NCBI GenBank assembly: GCA_026002935.1
Contig: BPGH01000002.1
Coordinates: 1-64,000 of the forward strand
Length of the DNA: 64,000 nt
Origin: Acidimicrobiia bacterium
GTDB lineage: Bacteria > Actinomycetota > Acidimicrobiia > IMCC26256 > PALSA-610
Direction of reading: 5' to 3'
Notes under the pieces: model-generated
Databases searched by the model: none
What the model saw: only the letters and a program-made list of their open reading frames with translations
Told to the model about the DNA's origin: nothing
Shown here: positions 53,740 to 61,494 of the stretch, one piece after another
Layout: each line of letters starts with the position of its first letter
Numbering within the stretch: the first letter of the stretch is position 1
Position numbers and translations under genes: made by a program

Positions 53740-55143
53740 ATGAGCGCGCGCCCGGGACCCGGCCGCGCGGCCCGCCGTGTGCTGCCCGAGGCGCCCGTCG
53801 GTTCGCTCGACGGCTACCTCGCGGCCGGCGGCGGCGCCGCGATCCGCCGGGCGCGGTCGATCGGTCCGGACGCCACGATCGACGAGGTGACGGCCGCGGG
53901 ACTGCGCGGCCGGGGCGGCGGCGGCTTCCCGACCGGCCGCAAGTGGCGGACCGTGCGGGACGCGCCGGGCAGCCGCCGGTTCGTCGTCGTGAACGGCGCG
54001 GAGGGCGAGCCCGGCACGTTCAAGGACCGGGCGATCCTGCGCGCGGACGCGTACCAGGTCGTCGAGGGTGCGGCGGTGGCCGCGCTCGCCGTCGGCGCCC
54101 GCGACGTGTACGTGGGACTGAAGCGCTCCTTCGTGCGCGAGTGCGACGCGCTGCGCACGGCCGCGCAGGAGATGGCGGCGGCGGGGATGCTCGGCGACCT
54201 CGACGTGACCATCGTGCAGGGGCCGCCCGAGTACCTGTTCGGCGAGGAGAAGGCGCTGCTCGAGGTCGTCGAGGGGAAGGACCCGCTGCCGCGCGTCCTG
54301 CCCCCGTACCAGCACGGCCTGTTCGCCACCGCGCCCCAGCTTGGGTGGACGTCGAGCGAGCCCGAACCGGGAGAACCCCGCGGCGAGGCCGCGAACCCGA
54401 CGCTCGTGAACAACGTCGAGACGCTCGCCCACGTCACCTGGCTGCTGTCGCACGGTGTGGACTCGTTCCGGGCGCTCGGCACGAGCGCGTCGCCGGGCAC
54501 GACGGTGTTCACGGTCTCCGGCGACGTCACCCGGCCCGGGGTCCACGAGCTCCCCCTCGGCACGCCGCTGCGGGCGCTCGTCGAGGTGCACGGGGGCGGC
54601 ATGCGCCCGGGACGGCGGGTGAAGATGGTGTGCTCGGGCGTCGCGAACCCCGTCCTGCCGGGTGACCGCCTCGACACCCCGATGGACCACGAGTCCCTGG
54701 CGGCCGCCGGCAGCGGGCTCGGTTCCGCCGGCTTCGTCGTCTACGACGACGAGGTGTGCGCGCTCGCGGTCGCGCGCCTGTTCTCGCGGTTCCTGTTCGT
54801 CGAGTCGTGCGGTCAGTGCCCGCCGTGCAAGCTCCAGTCCGGGGCCGTCACCGAGGCCCTGGAGGAGATCGAGCGCACCGGGGACGCGTCGGGGCTGGCG
54901 CGGATCGAGCGGGCGCTGCGGACGGTGACCGACGGCAGCCGCTGCGCCCTCGCCGCCGAGGAGCAGCAGGTCGTGGGCAGCATCCTCCGGCGCTTCCCCG
55001 AGGACGTCGTCGCGCACGAGGAGGGCCGGTGCCGGCTGCGCCACGACCTCCAGATCCCGCTGCTCGCGGACCTGACCGACACCGGGTTCGTCCTCGACGC
55101 GCGCCAGGGGCACAAGCGGCCCGACTGGACGTACGGGACCTGA
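53740..55143 (+). CDS. NuoF-like NADH-binding flavoprotein (stand-alone)
   Basis: A 467-residue protein of the NuoF / HoxF / FdhB-type family. The FMN/NADH site is AAGLRGRGGGGFPTGRKWRT with VVVNGAEGEPGTFKDR. The SLBB domain follows (FTVSGDVTRPGVHELPLGTP). The 4Fe-4S site is in VESCGQCPPCKLQSG with the later Cys in DGSRCALAAEEQQ. NuoF passes electrons from NADH into complex I or a soluble partner. Neither NuoE nor NuoG is encoded next to it, so it may pair with a ferredoxin or distant subunits. The start is ATG 53740. Confidence 0.87.
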   Translation: MSARPGPGRAARRVLPEAPVGSLDGYLAAGGGAAIRRARSIGPDATIDEVTAAGLRGRGGGGFPTGRKWRTVRDAPGSRRFVVVNGAEGEPGTFKDRAILRADAYQVVEGAAVAALAVGARDVYVGLKRSFVRECDALRTAAQEMAAAGMLGDLDVTIVQGPPEYLFGEEKALLEVVEGKDPLPRVLPPYQHGLFATAPQLGWTSSEPEPGEPRGEAANPTLVNNVETLAHVTWLLSHGVDSFRALGTSASPGTTVFTVSGDVTRPGVHELPLGTPLRALVEVHGGGMRPGRRVKMVCSGVANPVLPGDRLDTPMDHESLAAAGSGLGSAGFVVYDDEVCALAVARLFSRFLFVESCGQCPPCKLQSGAVTEALEEIERTGDASGLARIERALRTVTDGSRCALAAEEQQVVGSILRRFPEDVVAHEEGRCRLRHDLQIPLLADLTDTGFVLDARQGHKRPDWTYGT

Positions 55144-55177
55144 CCGCCGCCCGTCGCGGCACCCGGCCCGCGCCGTG

Positions 55178-55876
55178 TCAGCGGCCGACGCGCACCGACT
55201 CGACGCCCGCCAGCGCACCCACCCGTTCCGCGACCATCACCACGACCGCCGGCGGCACCTGCGGGTACTCCGCGTAGATCTCGTAGCCCGAGCCGTCGCC
55301 CGCCGGGCCCGCGCGCAGCGCCGACGGGGCGGGCAGCCCCTCCCCGCCGTTCAGCACCCGCGCGACCTCGGTGAAGACACCGGGATCCCGCGCGACGACG
55401 AAGAGGTCGGTCCCGACGCGTCGCGACGCGCGCCGCACCACGTCACGCACCGGGCGCAGCAGGGCGAGCGAGAGCAACGCCGCGCCCGTCGCCGTGACCG
55501 CCGCGACCCACAGGCCGACCCCGGCCGCGAGCCCGGCGGCCGCCGCGACCCACAACGACGCCGCGGTCGTGAGACCCCGGACGCCGCCGGCCTGCTTGAG
55601 GATCGCGCCGCCGCCGAGGAACCCGATGCCCGCCGCGACGTACGACGCGACGCGCGTCACGTCGACGCGGAAGTTCGTGTCGGCCGTGCGGCCCGCGAAC
55701 TCGTCCCACGCCCCCACCGAGACGATGCCGAAGAGCCCGGCGCCCAGGCTCAGCATCAGGTGGGTTCGGAGGCCCGCGTCCTGACCGTCGAGCTCGCGCT
55801 CCGCGCCGATGCACGCCCCGAGCGCGGCCGCCAGGAGGAGACGGCCGACGATCTCGAGCGCCGAGAGATCCGCCAC
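55178..55876 (-). CDS. MgtC/SapB-family membrane protein
   Basis: A 232-residue protein with about four to five TM segments and the MgtC signature: LLLAAALGACIGAERELDGQ, AGLRTHLMLSLGAGLFGIVS and YVAAGIGFLGGGAILKQAGG with VRGLTTAASLWVAAAAGLAA. A soluble C-terminal ACT-like domain follows. MgtC proteins modulate Mg2+ and phosphate homeostasis, partly by acting on F-type ATPase in pathogens; the role in this organism is unknown. The start is GTG 55876, divergent from the STAS gene. Confidence 0.9.
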   Translation of the reverse strand: MADLSALEIVGRLLLAAALGACIGAERELDGQDAGLRTHLMLSLGAGLFGIVSVGAWDEFAGRTADTNFRVDVTRVASYVAAGIGFLGGGAILKQAGGVRGLTTAASLWVAAAAGLAAGVGLWVAAVTATGAALLSLALLRPVRDVVRRASRRVGTDLFVVARDPGVFTEVARVLNGGEGLPAPSALRAGPAGDGSGYEIYAEYPQVPPAVVVMVAERVGALAGVESVRVGR

Positions 55877-55935
55877 GGGGGGATCGTGCCCCGGAACGCG
55901 GCACCGGACAACACGGCCGGCCCGATCACCCGACG

Positions 55936-55961
55936 GTTTCGCGCGCCGCCCCGCCGGGTAC
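55936..55961 (+). promoter_or_regulatory. SigF/SigB-type promoter of the STAS gene
   Basis: GTTTCG (55936-55941), 14 bases, GGGTAC (55956-55961). It matches the SigB/SigF consensus and implies positive autoregulation of the module. The expected transcription start is about 30 bases before GTG 55999. Confidence 0.8.
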
Positions 55962-55998
55962 GGTGGCCGGGCCCGGTCCGAGAAGGCGGAGGTCGCTG

Positions 55999-56328
55999 GT
56001 GGACGAGCAACCGGTCACCCCGGACCTCGTCGTGACCGCCGGCACCGACGGCGATCACACGGTGCTCGCCCTCCGGGGCGAGCTCGACGCCTACACGGCG
56101 CCCGCGCTCGACGAGCGCGTCGCGGACCTCCTCGCGCGGCGACGGCTCGACGTCGTGCTCGACCTCTCGGGGACGACGTTCGTCGACTCGTCGGGGCTGC
56201 GCACGATCCTCACCGCGCAGCGGCAGCTGTGCGAATCGGGCGGGAGCCTCGGGTTGCGCCAGCCCAGCGAGCCCGTGCGCCGGCTGCTCGAGATCACGGG
56301 GCTCGCCGGGCACTTCGCCGCCGGTTGA
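55999..56328 (+). CDS. STAS-domain anti-sigma factor antagonist (RsbV-like)
   Basis: A 109-residue STAS protein. The fold is visible in HTVLALRGELDAYTAPALDE and the phosphorylation site segment DLSGTTFVDSSGLRTILTAQ, whose Ser (DSSGL) is the conserved phosphoacceptor of RsbV/SpoIIAA proteins. Unphosphorylated antagonist would bind the anti-sigma factor and free the sigma factor. The start GTG 55999 has GGCGGAGG upstream. It is first in the module STAS / anti-sigma / SigF. Confidence 0.92.
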   Translation: MDEQPVTPDLVVTAGTDGDHTVLALRGELDAYTAPALDERVADLLARRRLDVVLDLSGTTFVDSSGLRTILTAQRQLCESGGSLGLRQPSEPVRRLLEITGLAGHFAAG

Positions 56329-56394
56329 GCGCGCACCCGCCCGCGAACCGCCGCGCCCCGCACATCGCGACCTCGGCCCGTGCACGCGGCCGCG

Positions 56395-56420
56395 GTTTGG
56401 TCCCGCCGGCCCGGGGGTAG
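56395..56420 (+). promoter_or_regulatory. SigF/SigB-type promoter of the anti-sigma/sigma genes
   Basis: GTTTGG (56395-56400), 14 bases, GGGTAG (56415-56420), lying in the 171-base gap between the STAS gene and the anti-sigma gene. The anti-sigma and sigma genes thus seem to have their own self-activated promoter. Confidence 0.8.
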
Positions 56421-56499
56421 CGTCGCCCGGGGGCGCAGCGGGCCGGCGCGCGCGCCGGGTGCGCGCCGGGGCCGGGGACCGGCGTCCGGGAGGGACCAC

Positions 56500-56892
56500 A
56501 TGGAGCCCGAGCAGCGCGACGAGACCGTACGGCTGACGGTCCCCCCGACGCTCGAGCACCTGCGACTGGTGCGGCTCACGACCGCGGGCGTCGCGAGCCG
56601 CCTGGGGTTCGACGTCGAGGAGATCGACGACCTGCGCGTCGCGGTGGACGAGCTCGCCGGCCTCGTGCTCGAGCGCGCCCGCGGCCCGCTCGAGGTCACG
56701 TTCACCACCGTGCACGGCGCGCTCCGGATCGCCGGGGAGGCCCCGACCGGCGAGCCGGACGCGACGGGTCCGGTGTCCGTCGACACGCTCACCCGCCAGA
56801 TCCTCGCCGCGGTCGCCGACGACTGGGACGTCGACGCCGGCGGCGGCCGGGCCCGGTTCTGCTGCGTCCGGCGCATCCCGGACCGGCGCTGA
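56500..56892 (+). CDS. Anti-sigma factor, RsbW-like but with degenerate ATPase motifs
   Basis: A 130-residue protein in the position of RsbW/UsfX. The N-terminal helix region LEHLRLVRLTTAGVASRLGF and the segment FDVEEIDDLRVAVDELAGLV line up with the HATPase fold of anti-sigma kinases. However, the N-box ExxxN has Leu in place of the Asn, and no clear glycine boxes are visible; the C-terminal half is short. It may bind the sigma factor without kinase activity. ATG 56500, Shine-Dalgarno GGGAGGG. It is one base before the sigma-factor GTG and therefore coupled to it. Confidence 0.75.
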   Translation: MEPEQRDETVRLTVPPTLEHLRLVRLTTAGVASRLGFDVEEIDDLRVAVDELAGLVLERARGPLEVTFTTVHGALRIAGEAPTGEPDATGPVSVDTLTRQILAAVADDWDVDAGGGRARFCCVRRIPDRR

Positions 56893-56893
56893 C

Positions 56894-57655
56894 GTGGGCC
56901 TCACCCCCGAGGAGCGGCAGCGGCTCCGGCGGATGTTCGTCGAGTACCGCGCGACGCGCGACCGCGGTCTGCGCAACGAGCTCATCGAGGCGCACCGGCC
57001 CCTCGCCACCCACCTCGCGCGCCGCTTCGCGAACCGGGGCGAACCCCTCGACGATCTGCTCCAGGTCGCGGCGCTCGGGATACTGAAGGCGGTCGAACGC
57101 TTCGACCCGGACCGCAACCTCGAGTTCTCGACGTTCGCCACCGCCACGATCGAGGGGGAGCTGAAGCGACACTTCCGCGACCGCACCTGGTCGGTGCGCG
57201 TCCCGAGACGCTCCCAGGAGCTCCACCTGCGGCTCGCCGGCGCGGTGAACGACCTGTCGCAGCGCCTCCGGCGGGCGCCCCGGGTCGAGGAGCTCGCCCG
57301 GGAGCTGGGGGTGAACGAGGAGGAGGTGCTGCAGGCGATGGAGGTCGGTGGTGCCTACCGGTCGACCTCCCTCGAGTCCGGCACCACCGACGCGCAGGGC
57401 GAGTCGATCACCCTCGAGCGGCACCTCGGCACCGAGGACGCCGGGTTCGGCCTCGCCGAGCACCGCGTCGTGCTCGCGCGCCTGCTGGCCGAGCTGCCCG
57501 AGCGGGAACGCCGCATCGTGCAGCTCCGCTTCGTCGACGACAGGACCCAGACGGAGATCGCGCGGGAGGTGGGCATCTCGCAGATGCACGTCTCACGCCT
57601 GCTCGCCAGGATCCTGGCGCACATGCGCGCCCGGTTGCAGTCGCTCGACGCCTGA
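56894..57655 (+). CDS. SigB/SigF-family alternative sigma factor
   Basis: A 253-residue group 3 sigma factor. Region 2: EAHRPLATHLARRFANRGEP, DDLLQVAALGILKAVERFDP, LEFSTFATATIEGELKRHFR. Region 3: SVRVPRRSQELHLRLAGAVN. Region 4: RIVQLRFVDDRTQTEIAREV with the HTH GISQMHVSRLLARILAHMRA. These are diagnostic of SigB/SigF general-stress or sporulation sigma factors. The start is GTG 56894, one base after the anti-sigma stop. Its predicted promoter class (GTTT-N-GGGTA) occurs upstream of this module, of the SpoIIE gene and of csbD. Confidence 0.94.
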   Translation: MGLTPEERQRLRRMFVEYRATRDRGLRNELIEAHRPLATHLARRFANRGEPLDDLLQVAALGILKAVERFDPDRNLEFSTFATATIEGELKRHFRDRTWSVRVPRRSQELHLRLAGAVNDLSQRLRRAPRVEELARELGVNEEEVLQAMEVGGAYRSTSLESGTTDAQGESITLERHLGTEDAGFGLAEHRVVLARLLAELPERERRIVQLRFVDDRTQTEIAREVGISQMHVSRLLARILAHMRARLQSLDA

Positions 57656-57691
57656 GCGGGCGCGCTGGCCGCCACGCGCGGCCGGGGGCGC

Positions 57692-57877
57692 TCAACGATC
57701 GCGGTGGAGGACGTCCTCGATCTTCTCGCGGACCTTGTCGGCCACCTCTCCGGCCTTGCGCTTCACGCCGGCGACGCCCTGGTCGAGCTCGCCCTCCCGG
57801 CGCAGCTCGTCGTCGCCCGTGAGGTCGCCCAGCGCCTCCTTCGCGCGGCCCTTCATCTCGTCGGCCCGGTCACCCAT
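57692..57877 (-). CDS. CsbD-family stress protein
   Basis: A 61-residue hydrophilic protein of the CsbD family: DEMKGRAKEALGDLTGDDEL then REGELDQGVAGVKRKAGEVA. CsbD proteins are small, charged, intrinsically stable helical proteins of unknown mechanism, strongly induced through SigB in Bacillus. ATG 57877 has GGAGGAG upstream, and a SigF-type promoter at 57919-57944 precedes it. It is convergent with the sigma-factor gene, 36 bases apart. Confidence 0.9.
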   Translation of the reverse strand: MGDRADEMKGRAKEALGDLTGDDELRREGELDQGVAGVKRKAGEVADKVREKIEDVLHRDR

Positions 57878-57918
57878 GTCGCTCCTCCTCGCGTCGCGTG
57901 CAACGGTCGGAGGGTGCC

Positions 57919-57944
57919 GTTCCCGCCGGGAGGCGCGGCGAAAC
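57919..57944 (-). promoter_or_regulatory. SigF/SigB-type promoter of csbD
   Basis: On the minus strand GTTTCG (57944-57939), 14 bases, GGGAAC (57924-57919). One base differs from GGGTA in the -10 element. The expected leader is about 35 bases to ATG 57877. Confidence 0.7.
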
Positions 57945-57958
57945 CGGGTTCGGTGCGT

Positions 57959-58789
57959 TCAGCGGTGGCCCGCGGTGTGTTCGTCGGCGCACTCGTGACA
58001 CTCGACCTCGAGGGTCGCGTGCGCGATGCCGAAACGGTCCGCGAGCATCGCCTTGAGCGCGCCCGACCGTTCCTGCGCGTCGTGGAGGCTGAGCGGGCCG
58101 GCCAGCACGACGTGGGCCGAGAGGGCCGCGTGGCTCGAACCGACCGACCACACGTGCAGGTCGTGGACGGCCTCGACCCCGTCGGCCCCCTCGAGCGCGC
58201 GCCGCACGGCGACGAGGTCGATGCCCTCCGGCACGGCCTCGAGCAGGACGCGGGTGGTGTCGCGCAGCAGGCGCCACGCCCCGACGAGGACCATCACGGC
58301 GATCAGGATCGAGGCGAGCGCGTCGACGCGGTACGCGCCGAACGCGAGCGCGGCGAACGCGGCGACGAGGACGGCGACGGAACCGGCCGCGTCGGCGAGC
58401 AGGTGCCAGAAGGCGGCCCGCAACCCCAGGTCGCCGTGGCTCACGTGCCCGACCGCGACGGCGCTCACCACGTTCACCGCGAGCCCGAGCGCGCCCACCA
58501 CGACGACGCCGAACGCGTCGATGCGCGCCGGGTCGTCGAGCCGGCGCAGCGCCTCGACGACGACGGCGCCGGCACCCGCGAGCAGCAGCACCCCGTTGAC
58601 CTGCGCCCCGAGCACCTCGGCGCGGGCGAGCCCGTAGGTGTGGCGGTCGGTCGGCGGCCGGCGGGCCAGGTTGAGCGCGACGAGCGCGACCGTGAGCGCG
58701 AGGACGTCGGAGGCCATGTGCGCCCCGTCGGCCAGCAGCGCGAGCGAGCCGAACACGAACCCGCCGACGAGCTCGGCGACGAGCAGCAC
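57959..58789 (-). CDS. Cation diffusion facilitator (Zn/Co/Cd efflux), 5' end uncertain
   Basis: At least 276 residues with about six TM segments: LLVAELVGGFVFGSLALLAD, GAHMASDVLALTVALVALNL (the HxxxD metal site as HMASD), GAQVNGVLLLAGAGAVVVEA and FWHLLADAAGSVAVLVAAFA (HxxxD as HLLAD). The cytoplasmic C-domain has VEAVHDLHVWSVGSSHAALS. GTG 58789 is the first in-frame start, but the in-frame codons before it (IDHGTKTRRLTFALAANA) look like a genuine CDF N-terminus. A TTG at 58850 would start it if one base were removed near 58841. The true gene probably extends to about 58850. Confidence 0.85.
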   Translation of the reverse strand: MLLVAELVGGFVFGSLALLADGAHMASDVLALTVALVALNLARRPPTDRHTYGLARAEVLGAQVNGVLLLAGAGAVVVEALRRLDDPARIDAFGVVVVGALGLAVNVVSAVAVGHVSHGDLGLRAAFWHLLADAAGSVAVLVAAFAALAFGAYRVDALASILIAVMVLVGAWRLLRDTTRVLLEAVPEGIDLVAVRRALEGADGVEAVHDLHVWSVGSSHAALSAHVVLAGPLSLHDAQERSGALKAMLADRFGIAHATLEVECHECADEHTAGHR

Positions 58790-58852
58790 CGCGTTCGCGG
58801 CGAGCGCGAAGGTGAGGCGGCGGGTCTTCGTACCGTGGTCGATGCGTCAACG

Positions 58853-60031
58853 TTACGCGCCGGGCCGCGCGAGCCGCGCCGCGCGCGCCGACTCCCGGGC
58901 GAACATCTGCTCGACGTCCCGTCGCAGCTTCTCGGGGCCCGGCGGCCAGCCCGCGGGCGACACCGCCGTCTCGATGCCGGACGGGTCGACGGGCCGGCGC
59001 TCGTTGGACGCGGCGTAGACGGCGAACGCGAGCTGGAGCGCCTCGAGCGCGGTCCCGGGGGCGAGGTCGACCTCGTGCCCGCCGACCAGCGCGTCGACGA
59101 AGTCCGCCGCGGCACGCCGGAACGAGCCGTCGTAGGTCGCGTCGAGGTCGGCGAACGCGCTACGACGGCCGTCCTCCTCGTAGAGCACCAGCGGCGGCAG
59201 GTCGTGGAGCTGCCCGCACAGCCGCGTCACCCACAGGAACCCCGACGTGCCCTGGATCTCGAAGAACTCGTCGGCGCCGAAGTGGTCGCTGCGGATGAAC
59301 ATGTCCGGCGCGTAGGACACCTCCATGATGCCGAGGAGGTCGTCGCGGTCGTACTCCCACAGCGCGACGGTCGGCGCCTCGAAGAAGAGCGGCCCGGTGC
59401 GCACGACGGCCTGCACGCTGCGGACGTGGGCGTCCACGAGCCACAGGGCCATGGCGTACTTGTGCATGACGTCGTCGAAGAGGTGACCGCCGGGGCTGCG
59501 GGCGTCGAACCGCCAGCCGTACCCGGACGGGTCGAGGTTCGCCTGGAACTCCGAGTCGGTCCGGCCGACGACCGTCTTGATGCGCACGACGGTCGGCGTG
59601 CCGATCGCGCCGGCCCGCACGAGGTCGCGCGCCTTGCGCAGCGGCGGGTAGTGGCAGCAGTTCTCGGTGACCCGGAAGGTCACGCCGGCGTCGCGTGCCG
59701 CCGCGATCATCCGGCGCGCGTCGGCCACGCTGTTGGCGATCGGCTTCTGGCACGACACGTGCTTGCCGGCGGCGACGGCCGCGAGCACGTGCTCGGCGTG
59801 CAGCGGCGTCGGGCTCAGCACCTCGACGGCGTCGATCCCGTCGTCGGCCAGCAGGTCCTCGACCCGGGAGTAGCACTTCGCGACCCCCCACTCGCGGGCC
59901 CGCCGCTCGAGCACGTCGGGGCGCGGGTCGCACAGCGCCGCGACCTCGGCCCGCTCGTGCGCGAGGTAGCCCGGGACGTTGAGCGTCGCGATGTTGCCCA
60001 CCCCGACGATGCCGACTCGTACCCTGTCCAT
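58853..60031 (-). CDS. Gfo/Idh/MocA-family oxidoreductase
   Basis: A 392-residue NAD(P)-dependent dehydrogenase. Rossmann start RVGIVGVGNIATLNVPGYLA; cofactor loop GKHVSCQKPIANSVADARRM with QKP replacing the usual EKP; substrate domain GGHLFDDVMHKYAMALWLVD with the conserved H-x-x-D spacing changed to DxxHK. The protein is distinct from the family member at 25 kb. The substrate is unknown. ATG 60031. It is divergent from the VOC-protein gene and precedes the CDF gene on the same strand. Confidence 0.87.
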   Translation of the reverse strand: MDRVRVGIVGVGNIATLNVPGYLAHERAEVAALCDPRPDVLERRAREWGVAKCYSRVEDLLADDGIDAVEVLSPTPLHAEHVLAAVAAGKHVSCQKPIANSVADARRMIAAARDAGVTFRVTENCCHYPPLRKARDLVRAGAIGTPTVVRIKTVVGRTDSEFQANLDPSGYGWRFDARSPGGHLFDDVMHKYAMALWLVDAHVRSVQAVVRTGPLFFEAPTVALWEYDRDDLLGIMEVSYAPDMFIRSDHFGADEFFEIQGTSGFLWVTRLCGQLHDLPPLVLYEEDGRRSAFADLDATYDGSFRRAAADFVDALVGGHEVDLAPGTALEALQLAFAVYAASNERRPVDPSGIETAVSPAGWPPGPEKLRRDVEQMFARESARAARLARPGA

Positions 60032-60105
60032 CGCGGGTAGCCTCGCACAGGCGGCCGGCGCGCGTCGCGCCGGCCGGGCCCGGGGAACGGAGCGGTGAGG
60101 TTCCG

Positions 60106-60492
60106 GTGAGGGTGACGCGGATCCTGCACGCGAGCGTCAACAGCGCGGCGGCGCCCGAACGCACCGCCGACTTCTACCGGCGGTTGCTCGGGCTGCGCGA
60201 GTCGGCCTTCCGGCCCGACATCCCCGGCGTGCCCGGGCAGTGGTTCGACGCCGGCGAGGCGCAGCTCCACCTCGTCGGGCTGCGGTCCGCGGACGGGGGC
60301 CTCGACCCGTCCCGCCACCACGTGTGCTTCGGCGTGGCCGACCTCGACGAGGCGGTCGCGGAGCTCGACGCCGCCGGGATCCCGTACGTGAGGGCGAGCC
60401 AGCAGCACCCCCACGGGACCGTCGAGCAGGTGTTCCTCACCGACCCGGCGGGCAACGTGGTCGAGCTCCAGGAGGACCCGGCACCGTCGTGA
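60106..60492 (+). CDS. VOC (glyoxalase/bleomycin-resistance) superfamily protein
   Basis: A 128-residue VOC domain: RILHASVNSAAAPERTADFY with [31 protein letters not shown] and VEQVFLTDPAGNVVELQEDP. The metal ligands expected in the family are the first-strand His (LHASV), HHVCF and the Glu in VVELQ. The reaction is unknown (dioxygenase, epimerase, lyase or binding protein). The start is GTG 60106. It probably forms a unit with the LLM oxidoreductase gene 54 bases downstream. Confidence 0.88.
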   Translation: MRVTRILHASVNSAAAPERTADFYRRLLGLRESAFRPDIPGVPGQWFDAGEAQLHLVGLRSADGGLDPSRHHVCFGVADLDEAVAELDAAGIPYVRASQQHPHGTVEQVFLTDPAGNVVELQEDPAPS

Positions 60493-60546
60493 CGCCCCGC
60501 CCGGCGGCGGGAGCGCCGGCGGGCCGGCCGTGCGTAACCTCCGCCC

Positions 60547-61461
60547 ATGCGCTTCACGATCGGGCTCCCCACCGACCGCGTCGACCGCGCCGACGAGTTC
60601 GTCACCGGCGCGGCCGTCACCGAGTGCGCCCGGGCGCTCGAGGGGATGGGGTTCGACGCCTGCTTCGTCACCGACCACCCCGCGCCCGACGCGAAGTGGC
60701 TCGCGGCCGGCGGCCACCACGCGCTCGACCCGTTCGTCGCGCTGTCGTTCGCCGCGGCGGCGACGACCCGGCTGCGGCTGCAGACGCACATCCTCGTGCT
60801 CGCCTACCGGAACCCGCTGCTCACCGCGAAGTCGGTGCTGAGCCTCGAGGCGCTCTCGGGCGGGCGCACGATCCTCGGGGTCGCCGCCGGCTACCTCAAG
60901 CCCGAGTTCGCGGCACTGGGTGTCGACTTCGACGAACGCAACGCGCTCACCGACGAGGCGATCGACGTCGTGCGTGCCACGCTCACGCAGGACGTCGTCG
61001 TCCACGAGGGCCGCCACTTCCGGACGCGGGGCACGACGATGGCACCCCGGCGCCCCGCGCCGCCGCCGATCTGGGTCGGTGGCAACAGCACGGCCGCCAT
61101 CCGCCGCGCGGTCGAGCGCGGCGACGGCTGGGTCCCGTTCCCGAACCCGGCGTCCGCGGCGCGCACCGTCCGCACCGCGAACCTCGCGTCGATCGACGAC
61201 CTCGCCGAACGCCTCCGGTTCCTGCGCGAGCACGCCGCCGCGGTCGGCCGTACCGAACCGCTCGACGTGTGCATGTCGCCGTTCGCGGACCGCGACCCCT
61301 ACGACGTGGGACGGCTCAAGGAGGAGATCGCCGCGCTCGCCGAGCTCGGCGTGACCTGGTGCGTGCTCGGCGTCCCCGGTGCCGACACCCGCCGCGAGTA
61401 CCTCGCACGCGCGCAACGGCTCGCGGACGAGGTGCTCGCCGCGTTCGCCGGCACGGCCTGA
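60547..61461 (+). CDS. LLM-class (luciferase-like) F420-dependent oxidoreductase
   Basis: A 304-residue TIM-barrel oxidoreductase of the luciferase-like monooxygenase family, TIGR03619-like: MRFTIGLPTDRVDRADEFVT, FDACFVTDHPAPDAKWLAAG, RLQTHILVLAYRNPLLTAKS, LSGGRTILGVAAGYLKPEFA and PPIWVGGNSTAAIRRAVERG. Actinobacterial members mostly use coenzyme F420. The substrate is unknown. ATG 60547. The upstream VOC gene suggests a shared catabolic role. Confidence 0.9.
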   Translation: MRFTIGLPTDRVDRADEFVTGAAVTECARALEGMGFDACFVTDHPAPDAKWLAAGGHHALDPFVALSFAAAATTRLRLQTHILVLAYRNPLLTAKSVLSLEALSGGRTILGVAAGYLKPEFAALGVDFDERNALTDEAIDVVRATLTQDVVVHEGRHFRTRGTTMAPRRPAPPPIWVGGNSTAAIRRAVERGDGWVPFPNPASAARTVRTANLASIDDLAERLRFLREHAAAVGRTEPLDVCMSPFADRDPYDVGRLKEEIAALAELGVTWCVLGVPGADTRREYLARAQRLADEVLAAFAGTA

Positions 61462-61494
61462 GGCGGCGCGGCGAGCGGCGCACCCGGCGGGGCC

